From positions 1 through 5,680 of the forward strand of contig DDKP01000001.1 of NCBI GenBank assembly GCA_002339745.1: a stretch of 5,680 bases of DNA, written 5' to 3'. This DNA comes from Firmicutes bacterium UBA2595. Its GTDB lineage: Bacteria > Bacillota > Thermincolia > Thermincolales > UBA2595. Numbering within the stretch: the stretch's first letter is position 1; every line of letters begins with the position of its first letter. Shown here piece by piece: positions 1-5,542 of this stretch. A model generated the notes under the pieces. The model was not told the origin of the DNA and made no database searches. It saw only the letters and a list, made by a program, of their open reading frames with translations. Made by a program: the position numbers and the translations under genes.

Positions 1-198
1 CATGATATTATGCTTGTTCAGGGAATGACCGTCATTGGAGACGGGTACATTGCAGACGATGCCGGGCACCAGGGCGCCTGTGCCCAAAAGCCCTCGGCCG
101 ATGACAGCAACGGCCTCATCAGAGCCGGTATTATGGGCCGACGCGTGGCTGAACTGGCCGGCGCCACAGTGGAATTACGGAGAAGATACAGGGAATAA
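1..198 (+). CDS. 3' end of an unrecognised reading frame (partial, doubtful)
   Basis: The frame is open from the window edge to a TAA at 196-198, giving about 65 codons. It ends 33 bases before the start of the dgt-like gene. Codon first positions are G-rich and third positions are mostly G or C, as in the real genes downstream, so it may be the C-terminal end of a gene that begins outside the window. The tail is basic (LRRRYRE). I recognise no domain. The opposite strand is also open over about 1-172, with a Gly/Ala/Val-rich translation but no start codon near its upstream end, so the strand is not certain. It could also be non-coding sequence that is open by chance. Confidence 0.3.
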   Translation, partial: HDIMLVQGMTVIGDGYIADDAGHQGACAQKPSADDSNGLIRAGIMGRRVAELAGATVELRRRYRE

Positions 199-231
199 CG
201 TTAACTATTGGGTTTTTGGAGTGGAAGCTAC

Positions 232-1230
232 ATGAATATCAGGGAGAGAACCGAAAAACTTGAAAAAGAGCAGTTATCACCCTTTGCCAGCCTGAGTTCG
301 ATGAGTAAGGGGAGAGCTGTTCCTGAGGAACCCTGCCCTGTCAGGACAACTTTTCAGAGGGACCGGGACAGGATTATTCACTCCAAGAGTTTTCGCAGGC
401 TAAAGCAAAAGACCCAGGTTTTCATTTCACCAACGGGGGACCACTACCGGACAAGGCTGACCCATACATTGGAAGTGGCCCAGATTGCCCGGACAATAGC
501 TAAAGCGCTGAGACTTAACGAGGACCTAACCGAGGCTATTGCGCTTGGCCATGACCTGGGCCACACCCCCTTCGGGCATGCCGGGGAGGAGGCATTGAAC
601 GAAATCCTTCAAGATTACGGGATGACCTTCAGGCATAATGAACAAAGCCTGAGGGTAGTGGATGTGCTGGAATCAATGAATCTTGCCTGGGAGGTAAGAG
701 ACGGCATCCTCAACCACACGGGACCCCAGGACCCTTCAACTCTGGAGGGACGTATTGTCAAGATAGCAGACAGGATAGCCTATATTAACCACGACATAGA
801 CGATGCTGTTAGAGGTGGCATCCTCAAGCCGGAGAACCTGCCCAGGGACTGTATCGAAATCCTGGGGGACAAGCATAACCTCAGGATTAACACGATGGTG
901 ACGGATATGATAAGGTCCAGTTGGGAGATCCCCGAAATAAAAATGAGTCCTGAAGTTTGGGCGGCGATGGATAAGCTTAGAGACTTCCTCTTTGAGAATG
1001 TTTACATAGGTTCTGATGCCAAGACCGAAGAGCATAAAGCGAAAAATGTACTGCAGGGCCTTTTCAGGTACTATATGGAACATCCCGGGCAGCTTCCGGA
1101 ATACCTGACGAATAGGGAACCCGGCGTATCGCTGGTAAGAGCGGCCTGTGATTACGTGGCGGGAATGACTGACCGGTATGCTCTTGAGGTATATACCGAG
1201 CAATTTCTGCCTAAACCTTGGCTGGATTAA
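232..1230 (+). CDS. dgt: dGTP triphosphohydrolase-like HD-domain protein
   Basis: Predicted 332-residue cytosolic enzyme of the dGTPase/dNTP triphosphohydrolase family, which splits dNTPs into deoxynucleoside and triphosphate and so tunes nucleotide pools. The HD metal site is complete: H78 in YRTRLTHTLEV, H107-D108 in GHDLGHTPFGH (also H111 and H116), and D180 in VKIADRIAY. The N-terminal FQRDRDRIIHSKSFRRLKQKTQVF block (residues 41-64) and the RNHEQ-like FRHNEQSLRV stretch (133-142) are typical of the family. Length fits the shorter Gram-positive form. I chose ATG 232 because GGAGTGG (218-224) lies 7 bases upstream; the in-frame TTG at 208 has no such site. Gene order with yqxD-dnaG-rpoD follows. 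True substrate preference cannot be read from sequence, so 'dGTPase-like' is safer than 'dGTPase'. Confidence 0.93.
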   Translation: MNIRERTEKLEKEQLSPFASLSSMSKGRAVPEEPCPVRTTFQRDRDRIIHSKSFRRLKQKTQVFISPTGDHYRTRLTHTLEVAQIARTIAKALRLNEDLTEAIALGHDLGHTPFGHAGEEALNEILQDYGMTFRHNEQSLRVVDVLESMNLAWEVRDGILNHTGPQDPSTLEGRIVKIADRIAYINHDIDDAVRGGILKPENLPRDCIEILGDKHNLRINTMVTDMIRSSWEIPEIKMSPEVWAAMDKLRDFLFENVYIGSDAKTEEHKAKNVLQGLFRYYMEHPGQLPEYLTNREPGVSLVRAACDYVAGMTDRYALEVYTEQFLPKPWLD

Positions 1231-1383
1231 CAGTATAATCTCCTAATATCTGGATATACTAGTATATGTTTTTGAATAATGTCACGGCTTCTATGTCCTG
1301 TTGGAAAAGCATTAATTTTTATTTTTAGGTGTATTTTCCTGAATATTAAAAATTTTGTCGTTTACGAGGAAGGATAATTCTGT
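1231..1383. other. AT-rich intergenic region between dgt and yqxD
   Basis: This 153-base gap has no ORF of note and no hairpin followed by a T-run, so dgt lacks a visible terminator. It contains TATAAT at 1234-1239, just after the dgt stop, but no matching -35 box at 16-18 bases. A perfect palindrome lies at 1254-1267, and the yqxD ribosome site is near the end. A promoter for yqxD-dnaG-rpoD may lie here, but none can be assigned with confidence. Confidence 0.5.
1254..1267. promoter_or_regulatory. 14-bp perfect palindrome, possible operator
   Basis: ATATACTAGTATAT is a perfect palindrome lying 15 bases downstream of TATAAT (1234-1239) and 117 bases before yqxD. Its size and dyad symmetry suit a dimeric repressor site, but AT-rich palindromes arise by chance and no regulator is identified. 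Confidence 0.25.
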
Positions 1384-1860
1384 GTGACATCGAATAGTAG
1401 TAGAACAACTTTTAAAATACTGGTAGATGCTGATTCCTGCCCGGTAAAAGACTCGATTTATAAAGTGGCTCAAGACTTAGACATTCCGGTTCTGCTGGTG
1501 GCCAGCACCTCACACCGGATTTATGATGAAAGTGACAAGGTGCGGACCATTACGGTAGATAATGTGCCCCAGGCGGCTGATATAGCTTTGGCGAATAATG
1601 TGGCTGCCGGCGATATATTGGTCACCGGCGACTACGGGTTGGCTGCTGTGGCCCTGTCAAAACAGGCCACACCTCTGTCTCCCAGGGGATTTATTTTTAC
1701 TGATAGAAACATCGAAAGTCTCCTGCTGCAAAAGCATATTGAGGCCAAAATCCGTATGGCCGGCGGCAGAACGAATGGCCCCAGGGCATTTACCGTTGCG
1801 GACACCCACAGGTTTGAAAAGACATTAAGGAAACTGGTCAGCCTCCGGCTTCAGGGCTGA
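1384..1860 (+). CDS. yqxD: YaiI/YqxD family (UPF0178) protein
   Basis: 158-residue cytosolic protein of the UPF0178 (YaiI/YqxD) family; its biochemical role is not established, though the fold is related to PIN-like nucleases. Family signatures are clear: ILVDADSCPVKD near the N terminus (acidic D15 and D17, C19, P20), DNVPQAADIALANNV (59-73), the acidic GDILVTGDYGLAAVAL block (76-91), and the C-terminal GGRTNGPRAFTVADTHRFEKTL (127-148). Length matches the family (about 150). The start is GTG 1384, with GAGGAAGG at 1366-1373 ten bases upstream. B. subtilis also has yqxD directly before dnaG and sigA, so this position is conserved. The spaced Asp residues could bind metal as in PIN domains (inference). 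Confidence 0.92.
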   Translation: MTSNSSRTTFKILVDADSCPVKDSIYKVAQDLDIPVLLVASTSHRIYDESDKVRTITVDNVPQAADIALANNVAAGDILVTGDYGLAAVALSKQATPLSPRGFIFTDRNIESLLLQKHIEAKIRMAGGRTNGPRAFTVADTHRFEKTLRKLVSLRLQG

Positions 1861-1955
1861 AACCAAAAGCCCGGAAAAACCGTCTAACCCTCCGGAAGGA
1901 TAAACATGAAATTTATCGAACAACTATATAGATTCCGGAACAAAGGGTGATATAT
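1861..1955 (+). promoter_or_regulatory. yqxD-dnaG gap with dnaG translation-initiation region
   Basis: No terminator is visible between yqxD and dnaG, so the genes may be co-transcribed. The segment AAAGGGTGAT (1942-1951) resembles the extended anti-Shine-Dalgarno complement and sits 4 bases before TTG 1956. It includes an alternative in-frame start, GTG 1947, which would add three residues to primase. A short ORF with its own ribosome site ends in this same segment. Confidence 0.5.
1906..1950 (+). CDS. possible 14-residue leader peptide upstream of dnaG
   Basis: ATG 1906 is preceded at 5 bases by GGAAGGA (1894-1900), a good ribosome site. The ORF reads MKFIEQLYRFRNKG and stops at TGA 1948-1950. 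That stop lies inside the dnaG Shine-Dalgarno region and overlaps the alternative GTG start by GTGA, an arrangement typical of translational coupling. The peptide is basic and matches nothing I know. It could be a real leader/coupling ORF, a relic of a longer gene, or chance. Confidence 0.3.
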   Translation: MKFIEQLYRFRNKG

Positions 1956-3770
1956 TTGAGCGGGTTTATTCCGGAGGAAATAATCGATGAAATTCGTGCC
2001 GGCAGTGACATAGTCAATGTTATTTCTGACTATGTCCGATTAAAAAAGCAGGGCAGGAACTTTATGGGACTCTGCCCTTTTCATCACGAAAAAACGCCGT
2101 CTTTTATTGTAAGCCCGGATAAGCAGATTTATCGCTGTTTCGGTTGTGGCGAAGGAGGAAACGTTTTTTCATTCTTAATGAAAATTGATGGCCTCAGTTT
2201 TCCCGAAGCCGTTAAGGCTCTCGCCCGGCGAGCCGGCATTACCATTCCCGAGGTGGATGACCCGGAGCGGAGCGCCAGATCGCGAGAAAGGGAAAGGGCT
2301 TATGAAGTTAACGAACTGGCCAAGAACTTTTATCAATACGTTCTGAAAAACCATCAGGCTGCCGCGGAGGCTAGGAGATACCTTGAGCAAAGGGGTATTA
2401 CCGCGGAAACCATTGAAGAGTTTCAAATCGGATTTGCCCCGGCTTCCTGGGACAGCCTGATCCAGTTCATGCAGAAAAAGGACAACCCGCCGGCTGAACT
2501 GGAACAGCTGGGTCTGGCGCTAGCCAGGACTAAAGGCGGGCCAGGATACTACGACAGGTTCCGCAACAGGATAATGTTCCCCATATGGAATCCCCAGGGA
2601 AAGGTAGTTGGATTTGGGGGCAGGGTTTTGGACAACAGCCTTCCCAAATATTTGAATTCGCCTGAAACGATCCTGTTCAACAAGAGCCATTTGTTATACG
2701 GACTCAACAAGGCGGCGGAGAAAATCAGGCAACTGGACCAGGTAATCATTGTGGAAGGGTATCTTGATGTTATAACCTGCCATCAGGTTGGTATTAAAAA
2801 CGTTGTAGCCTCCCTGGGAACAGCGTTTACAAAAGAACAGGGTAAACTCCTGCTCCGTTACACCCAACAGGTTGTTATCGCCTATGATACGGATGCTGCG
2901 GGTGTCAGTGCCACCATAAAAGGGTGGCAGGTGCTTGACGATATGGGGTTCCGGGTAAAAATAGTAAGTATTCCCGGTGGAAAAGATCCTGATGAGTTTA
3001 TCCGAAACCAGGGGCCTGAAAGGTTTCTGGAACTGGTTAAGAACAAGGCCCTGTCTCTATGTGATTATAAAACAGACAGGGCAATGGAAAAATTTGATAT
3101 TTACTCTTTAGAAGGAAAATTTAAGATTGCCAGCGAAGTAATACCTAGTATAAGAAATATGTCTAACGAAATCGAGAAAGATGAAGCCATCATGAAGCTG
3201 GCCAAAAGACTCCATCTGAGTCCCGAGGCGATAAAGACAGAGGTTGATAAATACGCCCGGAAAACGCGAAATTACTGGGGAAAGCTGGATAAAAATCCTG
3301 GTTTAAGGAATAATAACAGTAATTCTGTTCAAAATCCGAAAATACCAAAAGAGGAAAAAGATGCAAGGTCCAAAGCCGAGGAATCGCTTCTAATTTTGAT
3401 GCTGGAAGACAAAGACCTGTTTATCAGGGTTAACGAAGAAATTGGTGTTCATTTTAGCTCCAGGCAGGAATATCTTAATATTATAAAATTGATGAATGAA
3501 ATGTTGGAAAAAGGATTGGACTGTCACCCGGCGGCGTTGTTTGACCGGATACAGGATAAAGCCACTCTCGATCTCCTGAACTCGCTGATGGTTAAAGAAA
3601 TTCCTCAGGAAAATAAACCAAAAGTCATACAGGACTGTATCAAAACCATCAAAGAGGATGAACAGAGGAAAAAACGCGAGGAATTGCTCAGAAGAATGGA
3701 AGAAGCTGACAGGAGCCAGGACCACGAACTGAGGAAACAGCTGCTTATAGAATATTCAAAGCTGATATGA
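1956..3770 (+). CDS. dnaG: DNA primase
   Basis: 604-residue DnaG primase, which synthesises the short RNA primers for leading- and lagging-strand DNA synthesis at the replisome. The CHC2 zinc finger has C40, H43, C61 and C64 when counted from TTG 1956, the numbering I recall for characterised bacterial DnaG proteins. This supports TTG 1956 over the in-frame GTG 1947, and AAAGGGTGAT precedes it. The basic RNA-polymerase block YDRFRNRIMFPI follows at 199-210. The TOPRIM catalytic core has the VEGYLD glutamate (E267), YDTDAAG (D311, D313) and GGKDPDEF (D344, D346). The C-terminal region after about residue 455, a helix-rich and highly charged stretch, should be the DnaB-helicase-binding domain. 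A polar linker rich in N, K and S (about 425-455) separates the two. rpoD begins 35 bases downstream with no terminator between. Confidence 0.97.
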   Translation: MSGFIPEEIIDEIRAGSDIVNVISDYVRLKKQGRNFMGLCPFHHEKTPSFIVSPDKQIYRCFGCGEGGNVFSFLMKIDGLSFPEAVKALARRAGITIPEVDDPERSARSRERERAYEVNELAKNFYQYVLKNHQAAAEARRYLEQRGITAETIEEFQIGFAPASWDSLIQFMQKKDNPPAELEQLGLALARTKGGPGYYDRFRNRIMFPIWNPQGKVVGFGGRVLDNSLPKYLNSPETILFNKSHLLYGLNKAAEKIRQLDQVIIVEGYLDVITCHQVGIKNVVASLGTAFTKEQGKLLLRYTQQVVIAYDTDAAGVSATIKGWQVLDDMGFRVKIVSIPGGKDPDEFIRNQGPERFLELVKNKALSLCDYKTDRAMEKFDIYSLEGKFKIASEVIPSIRNMSNEIEKDEAIMKLAKRLHLSPEAIKTEVDKYARKTRNYWGKLDKNPGLRNNNSNSVQNPKIPKEEKDARSKAEESLLILMLEDKDLFIRVNEEIGVHFSSRQEYLNIIKLMNEMLEKGLDCHPAALFDRIQDKATLDLLNSLMVKEIPQENKPKVIQDCIKTIKEDEQRKKREELLRRMEEADRSQDHELRKQLLIEYSKLI

Positions 3771-3791
3771 TATACCCGCAAAACTTTTAGA

Positions 3792-3800
3792 AAGGGGGGA
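3792..3800 (+). promoter_or_regulatory. strong rpoD ribosome-binding site
   Basis: AAGGGGGGA lies five bases before ATG 3806, in the 35-base gap after the dnaG stop. It fixes the rpoD start and suggests high translation of the sigma factor relative to dnaG, which has a TTG start. Confidence 0.75.
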
Positions 3801-3805
3801 AGTAC

Positions 3806-4900
3806 ATGTCAAAGGATGTCACCCAAATAGAAGGTGTTCAGGAACTGATTGAGAAGGGCAAGAAGCGCGGGATTCTGACTTACACCGAAATTATGAACAG
3901 CCTGCAGGGCGTTGATTTGACAGCAGACCAAATTGATGATATTTACGAAAAACTTGCCAATATAGGAATAGAGGTTGTTCCGGAAATTCCTGACCTGGAA
4001 CCCCTCGATAACGAAGTCATCCAGGTCCAGGAAGAAGAGGATGAAATTGACCTCACTGTTCCTGAGGGCATAGGTATAGACGATCCTGTACGCATGTACC
4101 TTAAGGAAATTGGCAGGGTTCCCCTCTTGACTGCTGAGGAAGAGGTAGAACTGGCTAAAATGATGGAAACAGGTGATGAGGAGGCCAAGCGCCGCTTGGC
4201 CGAGGCCAACCTGAGACTGGTGGTCAGCATTGCCAAGCGTTACGTAGGCCGGGGACTTCTTTTTCTGGATTTAATTCAGGAAGGCAACCTTGGTTTAATC
4301 AAAGCTGTTGAAAAATTTGATTACAGGAAGGGTTACAAGTTCAGCACCTATGCTACCTGGTGGATCAGGCAGGCAATTACCAGGGCTATAGCTGACCAGG
4401 CCCGGACAATTCGCATCCCGGTGCATATGGTTGAGACCATTAACAAATTGATCAGGATTTCCCGGCAACTTCTCCAGGAGTTTGGCAGGGAGCCCAGCCC
4501 GGAGGAAATTGCTCACGAAATGGATATACCCGTTGAGAGGGTCCGGGAGATTATGAAGATAGCACAGGAACCGGTTTCCCTGGAAACACCAATAGGGGAG
4601 GAAGAGGACTCCCATCTGGGTGATTTTATAGAGGACCAGGATGCTCCCGCCCCGGCGGAGGCTGCTTCCTTTATCCTGCTGAGGGAACAGCTGGAAGAGG
4701 TTTTGGAAACCCTCACCCCTAGGGAAGAAAAGGTGTTAAGACTGAGATTTGGCCTTGATGACGGCAGGTCCAGGACCCTCGAGGAAGTTGGCCAGGAGTT
4801 TGGGGTAACCCGTGAGCGGATCAGGCAGATTGAGGCTAAAGCTCTCCGCAAACTGCGGCATCCCAGCAGAAGCAAAAAGCTCAAGGACTTCCTGGATTAG
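3806..4900 (+). CDS. rpoD: RNA polymerase primary sigma factor (sigma-70/SigA)
   Basis: 364-residue housekeeping sigma factor that directs RNA polymerase to -35/-10 promoters. Regions in order: 1.1 (about 1-60, [20 protein letters not shown]), an acidic linker (60-90), 1.2 ([17 protein letters not shown], 92-108), and 2.1-2.4 (about 134-205). Region 2 includes the core-binding [22 protein letters not shown] and the -10-reading [19 protein letters not shown] (177-195). Region 3 follows (about 206-285, [13 protein letters not shown]), then region 4 with the -35-reading helix-turn-helix [26 protein letters not shown] (326-351). The large non-conserved insert of the E. coli protein is absent, giving the compact Gram-positive form. 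The start is fixed by AAGGGGGGA. dnaG-rpoD adjacency is the conserved macromolecular-synthesis arrangement; no rpsU is present in the window. Confidence 0.98.
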   Translation: MSKDVTQIEGVQELIEKGKKRGILTYTEIMNSLQGVDLTADQIDDIYEKLANIGIEVVPEIPDLEPLDNEVIQVQEEEDEIDLTVPEGIGIDDPVRMYLKEIGRVPLLTAEEEVELAKMMETGDEEAKRRLAEANLRLVVSIAKRYVGRGLLFLDLIQEGNLGLIKAVEKFDYRKGYKFSTYATWWIRQAITRAIADQARTIRIPVHMVETINKLIRISRQLLQEFGREPSPEEIAHEMDIPVERVREIMKIAQEPVSLETPIGEEEDSHLGDFIEDQDAPAPAEAASFILLREQLEEVLETLTPREEKVLRLRFGLDDGRSRTLEEVGQEFGVTRERIRQIEAKALRKLRHPSRSKKLKDFLD

Positions 4901-4914
4901 TTGAGCATAAAACA

Positions 4915-4932
4915 GGTAAAACGGGTAAAACG
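4915..4932 (+). repeat. two tandem copies of a 9-bp unit
   Basis: GGTAAAACG occurs twice in a row in the gap between rpoD and the tRNA promoter. No hairpin plus T-run terminator for rpoD is visible in 4901-4975. Confidence 0.5.
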
Positions 4933-4975
4933 GAGATAATTAGCTGCCAAATCGTTTAAACTATATACAAGCTTC

Positions 4976-5004
4976 TTGACCGCCAACTTAACTTATCGTA
5001 TAAT
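4976..5004 (+). promoter_or_regulatory. sigma-A promoter of the tRNA cluster
   Basis: TTGACC (4976-4981) and TATAAT (4999-5004) are separated by exactly 17 bases, a near-consensus housekeeping promoter. Transcription should start near 5011, about 15 bases before tRNA-Asn. It is the strongest promoter in the window and fits a stable-RNA operon. Confidence 0.88.
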
Positions 5005-5025
5005 TGAATCTGTCACTTGAGGCGT

Positions 5026-5100
5026 TCCTCGGTAGCTCAATGGTGGAGCACCCGGCTGTTAACCGGTAGGTTGCAGGTTCGAGTCCTGCCCGGGGAGCCA
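5026..5100 (+). tRNA. tRNA-Asn(GTT)
   Basis: Full cloverleaf of 75 bases with encoded CCA. The acceptor stem TCCTCGG pairs with CCGGGGA (one G-T pair). The D stem is GCTC/GAGC, the anticodon loop CTGTTAA has GTT at 5058-5060, and the T arm is GCAGG-TTCGAGT-CCTGC. The outermost anticodon-stem pair (C5051 with T5067) is a mismatch. First gene of the cluster. Confidence 0.96.
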
Positions 5101-5109
5101 AATATATTA

Positions 5110-5142
5110 ATATTAATCAGCAGGTAAGCCTGCTGATAATAT
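5110..5142 (+). other. hairpin in the tRNA-Asn/tRNA-CAT spacer
   Basis: ATCAGCAGG (5116-5124) and CCTGCTGAT (5129-5137) form a perfect 9-bp stem with loop TAAG. It extends by five A-T pairs below a single bulged A at 5115. No T-run follows, so it is more likely a processing or spacer hairpin than a terminator. Confidence 0.6.
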
Positions 5143-5148
5143 AGAGTT

Positions 5149-5223
5149 GGGCCTATAGCTCAGCGGTAGAGCGGCCGGCTCATAACCGGTTGGTCCCAGG
5201 TTCGATCCCTGGTGGGCCCACCA
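5149..5223 (+). tRNA. tRNA with CAT anticodon (Ile2 or Met)
   Basis: 75-base cloverleaf with encoded CCA. The acceptor stem is GGGCCTA/TGGGCCC, the anticodon loop CTCATAA has CAT at 5181-5183, and the T arm is CCAGG-TTCGATC-CCTGG. It is not initiator-like, because the first acceptor pair is a normal G-C. The loop CTCATAA and C4-G69/C5-G68 acceptor pairs resemble the tRNA-Ile2 species that TilS modifies to lysidine, as I recall those determinants. Elongator tRNA-Met is still possible. Confidence 0.93.
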
Positions 5224-5230
5224 ATTTAGA

Positions 5231-5301
5231 TGTCAGTCGTCAGAATTCAGAGGTCAGACCTTGTAGAATCAGATTTCTGATTTCCGACTTCCGATTACCG
5301 A
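5231..5301. repeat. 7-bp-period palindromic repeat element between tRNA genes
   Basis: The left half has four 7-bp units (TGTCAGT, CGTCAGA, ATTCAGA, GGTCAGA; 5231-5258). The right half has four 7-bp units of the reverse sense (TTTCTGA, TTTCCGA, CTTCCGA, TTACCGA; 5274-5301), with a 15-base middle ending in ATCAGA. Together they form an imperfect inverted repeat filling nearly all of the 82-base gap between two tRNAs. It resembles small dispersed heptamer repeats of the TCAGAAG type seen in some bacterial genomes (from memory). Confidence 0.6.
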
Positions 5302-5305
5302 ATAT

Positions 5306-5381
5306 GGCCCCTTGGTCAAGCGGTTTAAGACACCGCCCTTTCACGGCGGTAACACGGGTTCGAATCCCGTAGGGGTCACCA
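5306..5381 (+). tRNA. tRNA-Glu(TTC)
   Basis: 76-base cloverleaf with encoded CCA. The acceptor stem GGCCCCT/AGGGGTC has one G-T pair, the D stem is a short GTC/GAC, the anticodon stem is CCGCC/GGCGG, and loop CTTTCAC carries TTC at 5340-5342. The T arm is ACGGG-TTCGAAT-CCCGT. The next tRNA starts 8 bases downstream. Confidence 0.96.
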
Positions 5382-5389
5382 TCTAAAAC

Positions 5390-5465
5390 GGGCGATTAGC
5401 TCAGCTGGGAGAGCACCTGCCTTACAAGCAGGGGGTCGGCAGTTCGATCCTGTCATCGCCCACCA
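5390..5465 (+). tRNA. tRNA-Val(TAC)
   Basis: 76-base cloverleaf with encoded CCA. The acceptor stem is GGGCGAT/ATCGCCC, the D stem GCTC/GAGC, the anticodon stem CCTGC/GCAGG, and loop CTTACAA has TAC at 5423-5425. The T arm is GGCAG-TTCGATC-CTGTC with one G-T pair. This copy is intact and should be functional. Pieces of it recur in both orientations further downstream. Confidence 0.96.
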
Positions 5466-5477
5466 TAGTAAAAACAG

Positions 5478-5506
5478 AGTCACTGTGGTAGATACAGTGG
5501 CTTTTT
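5478..5506 (+). terminator. intrinsic terminator of the tRNA cluster
   Basis: AGTCACTGT (5478-5486) pairs with ACAGTGGCT (5494-5502), a 9-bp stem with one T-G pair and a 7-base loop. A TTTTT run covers 5502-5506. It lies 12 bases after tRNA-Val and should end the transcript begun at the 4976 promoter. Confidence 0.8.
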
Positions 5507-5511
5507 AGTAT

Positions 5512-5530
5512 CCGACCCCCTGCTTGTAAG
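5512..5530 (-). repeat. 19-nt exact inverted copy of tRNA-Val anticodon loop to variable loop
   Basis: CCGACCCCCTGCTTGTAAG is the exact reverse complement of tRNA-Val 5421-5439, which covers the anticodon loop, the 3' side of the anticodon stem, and the variable region into the T stem. Matching stops at both ends. Its first 8 bases also pair with GGGGTCGG at 5543-5550. Confidence 0.85.
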
Positions 5531-5542
5531 TGGCCCAATTTT

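Noticed and set aside
736..1203. 155-codon minus-strand ORF inside dgt
   Set aside because: It is a shadow of a well-supported HD-domain gene on the plus strand, with no recognisable domain of its own.
1218..1239. Promoter TTGGCT (1218) with TATAAT (1234)
   Set aside because: The spacer is only 10 bases, too short for sigma-A, and no other -35 box lies at 16-18 bases.
4513..4884. 123-codon minus-strand ORF in rpoD
   Set aside because: It is a Ser/Leu/Arg-rich shadow frame opposite conserved sigma regions 3 and 4.
5110..5142. Terminator between tRNA-Asn and tRNA-CAT
   Set aside because: The stem is good but no T-run follows, and three more tRNA genes downstream have no separate promoter.
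5190..5372. 60-codon plus-strand ORF across tRNA-CAT, the heptamer repeat and tRNA-Glu
   Set aside because: SSGLRHRPFTAVTRVRIP is another familiar false translation of tRNA sequence. The ORF is fully covered by RNA genes and repeats.
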